Of a stretch of DNA of 24,706 bases, positions 22,172 through 24,706 are shown piece after piece. The stretch covers positions 1 to 24,706 of the forward strand of contig JBBTVO010000013.1 in NCBI GenBank assembly GCA_038063195.1, read 5' to 3'. The notes below the pieces were generated by a model. The model had not been told where the DNA came from. It saw only the letters and a list, made by a program, of their open reading frames with translations, and ran no database searches. How positions within the stretch are numbered: the first letter of the stretch is position 1; the number at the start of each line of letters is the position of its first letter. Origin of the DNA: JBBTVO01 sp038063195 (GTDB lineage Bacteria; Patescibacteriota; Microgenomatia; Levybacterales; UBA12049). The translations under genes and the position numbers were made by a program.

Positions 22172-23494
22172 ATGAGGAGGCTGTCCATTTTTTTATTTTT
22201 TGTTCTTGCAATTTTAGGATTGATATTTTTTAAGTCCTATGTTTTGGCAATAACCTTTCCAACTCCTCCGAAAGCTCCGGAGAGAATAATCATAAAATTT
22301 AGAGAATCGGCCTCATCTTTTTCCAGGGAGAGTTTACTGAAAACACATAAGATCTCTATAAAAGAAAAAATAAAATTACCCAATACTTTTGTATTTAGTG
22401 TTCCTGCTGAAAAAAAAGACAAGCTAATTAAAATTTTCTCCCAAAGCAAACTTATAGATTATATTGAACCGGATTTTAAAGTCCAAAAGGTTGAAATTCC
22501 TAATGACCCTTATTATTCTAATCAGTGGGGTCTTGCAAAAATTCAGGCTTCTTTGGCTTTTGATGTTACCCACGGTTCTTCAACTACAAAAATTGCAATC
22601 GTTGATACAGGAATAGATGATACCCATCCGGATCTTTCTGGGAGAATCGTAGGAAGAGCAAATTTTACAACAGATGCGGATTTTGACGGAGACGGACACG
22701 GAACTCATGTCGCCGGAATTGCATCAAGTATTACTAATAACAATATAGGTGTCGCGGGAACAGGATATGACAGCAGGCTTTTGTCGGTTAAGGTTTTAGA
22801 TAACAACGGGTCCGGTTATTACTCCTGGGTTGCAAACGGAATTATTTGGGCATCCGATAATGGGGCAAAAGTCATAAATTTGAGCTTGGGAGGCACCTCT
22901 TCTTCGTTCACTTTACAAAACGCTGTAAATTATGCCTGGGATAAAGGCACTGTGGTTGTGGCGGCGGCAGGAAACAGAAATTCCACAAGCAGATTCTATC
23001 CTGCGTATTATTCAAATTCAATAGCAACTGCGGCAACAGATCAGAATGACAAAAAAGCAAGCTTTTCAACCTACGGATCTTGGGTAGATGTTGCTGCTCC
23101 GGGCGTATCCATAATTTCGACATACAAAGGAGACTACACATATTTTTCGGGAACCTCCATGGCAGCTCCTTATGTGTCGGGGCTTGCAGGGCTTATTTTT
23201 GGATTTCACCCGGATTGGAATAACTTTCAAGTGCGTGACAAACTTCAGTCTTCATCAGACCAAATCCCGGGAACAGGATTTTATTGGACGTATGGCAGAA
23301 TAAACGCCTGTAAGGCTTTGGATGGATGCACGCAAATAACTTTGACACCCACACCAACCCTAACACCATCGCCAACACCAACTTTAACCCCCACCCCGAC
23401 TCCCTCTATAACTCCAAGTCCGACTCCTATTCCAACGCCATCATCAAGACCTTGGTGGTGCAAGTATATTCCATCCCATTCTCTTTGCCAATAA
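22172..23494 (+). CDS. secreted subtilisin-like (S8) serine protease
   Basis: An N-terminal hydrophobic export segment (about 4-27) is followed by an I9-type propeptide (RIIIKFRESASSFSRESLL to about 105) and the S8 catalytic domain. The triad is complete: Asp145 in IAIVDTGID, His176 in DGHGTHVAG and Ser329 in SGTSMAAPYVSGLAG; Asn near residue 234 (VINLSLGG region) and AAAGN supply the oxyanion part. The C-terminus is a Pro/Thr/Ser repeat linker (about 389-425) ending in RPWWCKYIPSHSLCQ, with two cysteines. It probably works at or outside the cell surface. Confidence 0.92.
   Translation: MRRLSIFLFFVLAILGLIFFKSYVLAITFPTPPKAPERIIIKFRESASSFSRESLLKTHKISIKEKIKLPNTFVFSVPAEKKDKLIKIFSQSKLIDYIEPDFKVQKVEIPNDPYYSNQWGLAKIQASLAFDVTHGSSTTKIAIVDTGIDDTHPDLSGRIVGRANFTTDADFDGDGHGTHVAGIASSITNNNIGVAGTGYDSRLLSVKVLDNNGSGYYSWVANGIIWASDNGAKVINLSLGGTSSSFTLQNAVNYAWDKGTVVVAAAGNRNSTSRFYPAYYSNSIATAATDQNDKKASFSTYGSWVDVAAPGVSIISTYKGDYTYFSGTSMAAPYVSGLAGLIFGFHPDWNNFQVRDKLQSSSDQIPGTGFYWTYGRINACKALDGCTQITLTPTPTLTPSPTPTLTPTPTPSITPSPTPIPTPSSRPWWCKYIPSHSLCQ
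23342..23445 (+). repeat. Pro-Thr coding tandem repeat
   Basis: A loosely repeated (TPTP/TPSP) coding stretch built from accccaac-like units encodes the flexible linker of the protease before its cysteine-containing tail. Confidence 0.75.
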
Positions 23495-23637
23495 GACTAC
23501 CTCATTTGACAGGCCATATATAATATTATGGGCAGGATTTAAAGTTAAAATACATATTGAAAAAAACAGCTTAAGCAATATTACCGCAATTAAAGTTTCT
23601 GTTGAATAACTTCGATTTGCCTTTAAAGACAGGGGTA

Positions 23638-23666
23638 TTGACAAGCAAATTTCAGTTTGATATAGT
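23638..23666 (+). promoter_or_regulatory. strong promoter with an overlapping inverted repeat
   Basis: TTGACA (23638-23643), 17 bp, TATAGT (23661-23666). The -10 forms the left arm of an inverted repeat, TATAGT..ACTATA (23661-23678) with a 6-bp centre, a plausible repressor operator. Predicted start about 23673. Confidence 0.6.
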
Positions 23667-23684
23667 GCGCGTACTATACTCTCT

Positions 23685-23705
23685 GCCCCCAAAAGGGGCG
23701 TTTTT
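23685..23705 (+). terminator. intrinsic terminator within the leader (possible attenuator)
   Basis: GCCCC(C), an AAAA loop and GGGGC (23695-23699), followed by TTTTT (23701-23705). It begins about 12 nt after the predicted transcription start and lies before the ATG at 23722. Confidence 0.75.
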
Positions 23706-23721
23706 ATTAGGCAAAACGAAA

Positions 23722-24453
23722 ATGGATACGATTGGGAATAAACAAACAATTTTAATACCAAAAACTAATATACCAACGCTTAAGATAGATTTTAATTTAT
23801 TTTTGCAAATTTTAAATAATTTAGTGCAAAATGTAAAAAACACAATAAATAGTTTAATTAACAGAAGTTCTCTTACTAATCCTTCATATCCAAACAGAAA
23901 TTTTAGAAACAGGAATACTTCCCGTTTTCTTTTCCTTATTATTGCTGTTGTTCTTTTGACTCTTTCTTTCTATCTTGGAAAATCGCTAAACCAAAATTCA
24001 ACAAGCTATAAAGATGACAGGCCTCCTCAAGCGGCAACAAAGGCAAGACAGATTTTAAATAAAGAATTTGAATTCCCTTTAAAAGACGATAAAGGTAAGG
24101 ATATAAGTAAAGTAAAGTACAAAATTGAATCCGCAGAGCTTCAGGATTCAATAATTGTAAAAGGACAGAGAGCAACAGCAGTCAAGGGGAGAACTTTTCT
24201 TATTTTAAACCTTAAAGTTTCAAACAACTTCACTCAAGGAATCGAAATTAACAGCAGAGACTATGTAAGGCTTCAAATCGATAGCTCAAAAGAATTGATT
24301 GCAGCGGATGTCCACAATGACCCTGTTGCGGTTCAGGCAATATCCACCAAATTTACAAGACTTGGGTTTCCAATAAACGATTCAGACAAAAACTTAATGC
24401 TAACAATAGGAGAAATAAAAGGAAAAAAAGAATCTATTAAAATTATTTTTTAA
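23722..24453 (+). CDS. single-pass membrane-anchored protein with extracytoplasmic domain, DUF4352-like
   Basis: The protein from ATG 23722 has 243 residues: a cytoplasmic Asn-rich N-terminal half, a membrane segment (RFLFLIIAVVLLTLSFYLG, about residues 68-86) and a beta-sandwich-like domain (about 110-243) with phrasing like GRTFLILNLKVSNN and VRLQIDSS, as in DUF4352 domains. A longer frame from 23602 would include the promoter and terminator, so the later start is preferred. The function is unknown. Confidence 0.65.
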   Translation: MDTIGNKQTILIPKTNIPTLKIDFNLFLQILNNLVQNVKNTINSLINRSSLTNPSYPNRNFRNRNTSRFLFLIIAVVLLTLSFYLGKSLNQNSTSYKDDRPPQAATKARQILNKEFEFPLKDDKGKDISKVKYKIESAELQDSIIVKGQRATAVKGRTFLILNLKVSNNFTQGIEINSRDYVRLQIDSSKELIAADVHNDPVAVQAISTKFTRLGFPINDSDKNLMLTIGEIKGKKESIKIIF

Positions 24454-24461
24454 TTTATAGT

Positions 24462-24701
24462 ATGGCGAAAAAAACTCCGCAATTACTAAGCGAAATAAAT
24501 GAAGCCTTAGATGATATTCGATGGGGAAGTATTGAAGTATTTGTTCAGAATGATGAGGTAACTCAAATCACAGTAAAGAATATTAAGAAGACTGGACTTC
24601 CCAGAATGGAGAACGAGACCACTGTAGGCACCAAGAGCAAAACAAGGGTCTTGACAAACAAAAAACAAAAATATATAAATGGATATAACAGGATAGATTA
24701 A
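24462..24701 (+). CDS. small DUF2292 (YezD-like) protein
   Basis: The 79-residue protein contains INEALDDIRWGSIEVFVQND and VTQITVKNIKKT, matching the pattern of the YezD/DUF2292 family (about 50-60 residues), with an extra basic tail. The family's function is poorly known. It starts 8 nt after the preceding stop and is probably co-transcribed with it. The stop at 24699-24701 is just before the window end. Confidence 0.65.
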   Translation: MAKKTPQLLSEINEALDDIRWGSIEVFVQNDEVTQITVKNIKKTGLPRMENETTVGTKSKTRVLTNKKQKYINGYNRID

Positions 24702-24706
24702 TAACA

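Noticed and set aside
23506..23524. TTGACA near TATAAT after the protease gene
   Set aside because: The spacing is only about 7 bp, too short for a promoter.

Overview
The window looks like part of the genome of a Candidate Phyla Radiation (Patescibacteria) bacterium, most likely of the Microgenomates group. This is an inference from four things. The dcw cluster is small and tightly packed. RecO and MurE are shorter than usual. There is a DUF4012 membrane protein. Short palindromic repeats of the 'cctgcctgccggcaggcagg' and 'ccttcgacaggctcaggg' kinds are scattered between and inside genes. TGA is used as a stop codon (DUF4012 gene, rsmH, ftsL), so the Gracilibacteria/SR1 recoding does not apply. 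No rRNA, tRNA or CRISPR array was seen.

Region 1 (1-3273) holds a DUF4012 membrane protein, a short RecO and a convergent four-helix membrane protein. Region 2 (about 3230-5760) is a diversity-generating retroelement (DGR) and the main discovery. A 204-residue target gene ends in a variable repeat (VR). Exactly 500 bp downstream lies a non-coding template repeat (TR). The two copies differ at 19 positions, and the TR has A at every one. An Avd-like four-helix-bundle gene lies on the opposite strand, followed by a DGR-type reverse transcriptase with a +1 frameshift near its N-terminus. The TR appears to have its own extended -10 promoter and intrinsic terminator.

Region 3 (5760-9217) encodes glycyl-tRNA synthetase, a PurF-like amidophosphoribosyltransferase and a small membrane-anchored protein. 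Region 4 (9290-20583) is a peptidoglycan and division cluster: mraZ, rsmH, an ftsL-like gene, ftsI, murE, murC, murA, a GlmU-like nucleotidyltransferase, a HAD hydrolase and glmS. It runs from the amino-sugar precursor supply (GlmS, GlmU-like) through Mur ligation to septal transpeptidation. A MraZ-type operator of three 10-bp repeats precedes mraZ. Region 5 (20640-24701) holds a large minus-strand polytopic membrane protein, a secreted subtilisin-like protease with a Pro/Thr linker, a membrane-anchored protein behind a promoter-plus-terminator leader, and a small DUF2292/YezD-like protein.

Several genes have a -10 hexamer only 6-10 nt upstream of the start codon, which suggests leaderless transcripts. 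Dispersed repeats sit at gene junctions. In two places they separate an intact gene from what looks like a relic of the same gene's end: a second AKSVTVK-stop after glmS, and a MAENVMEK start before glyS.
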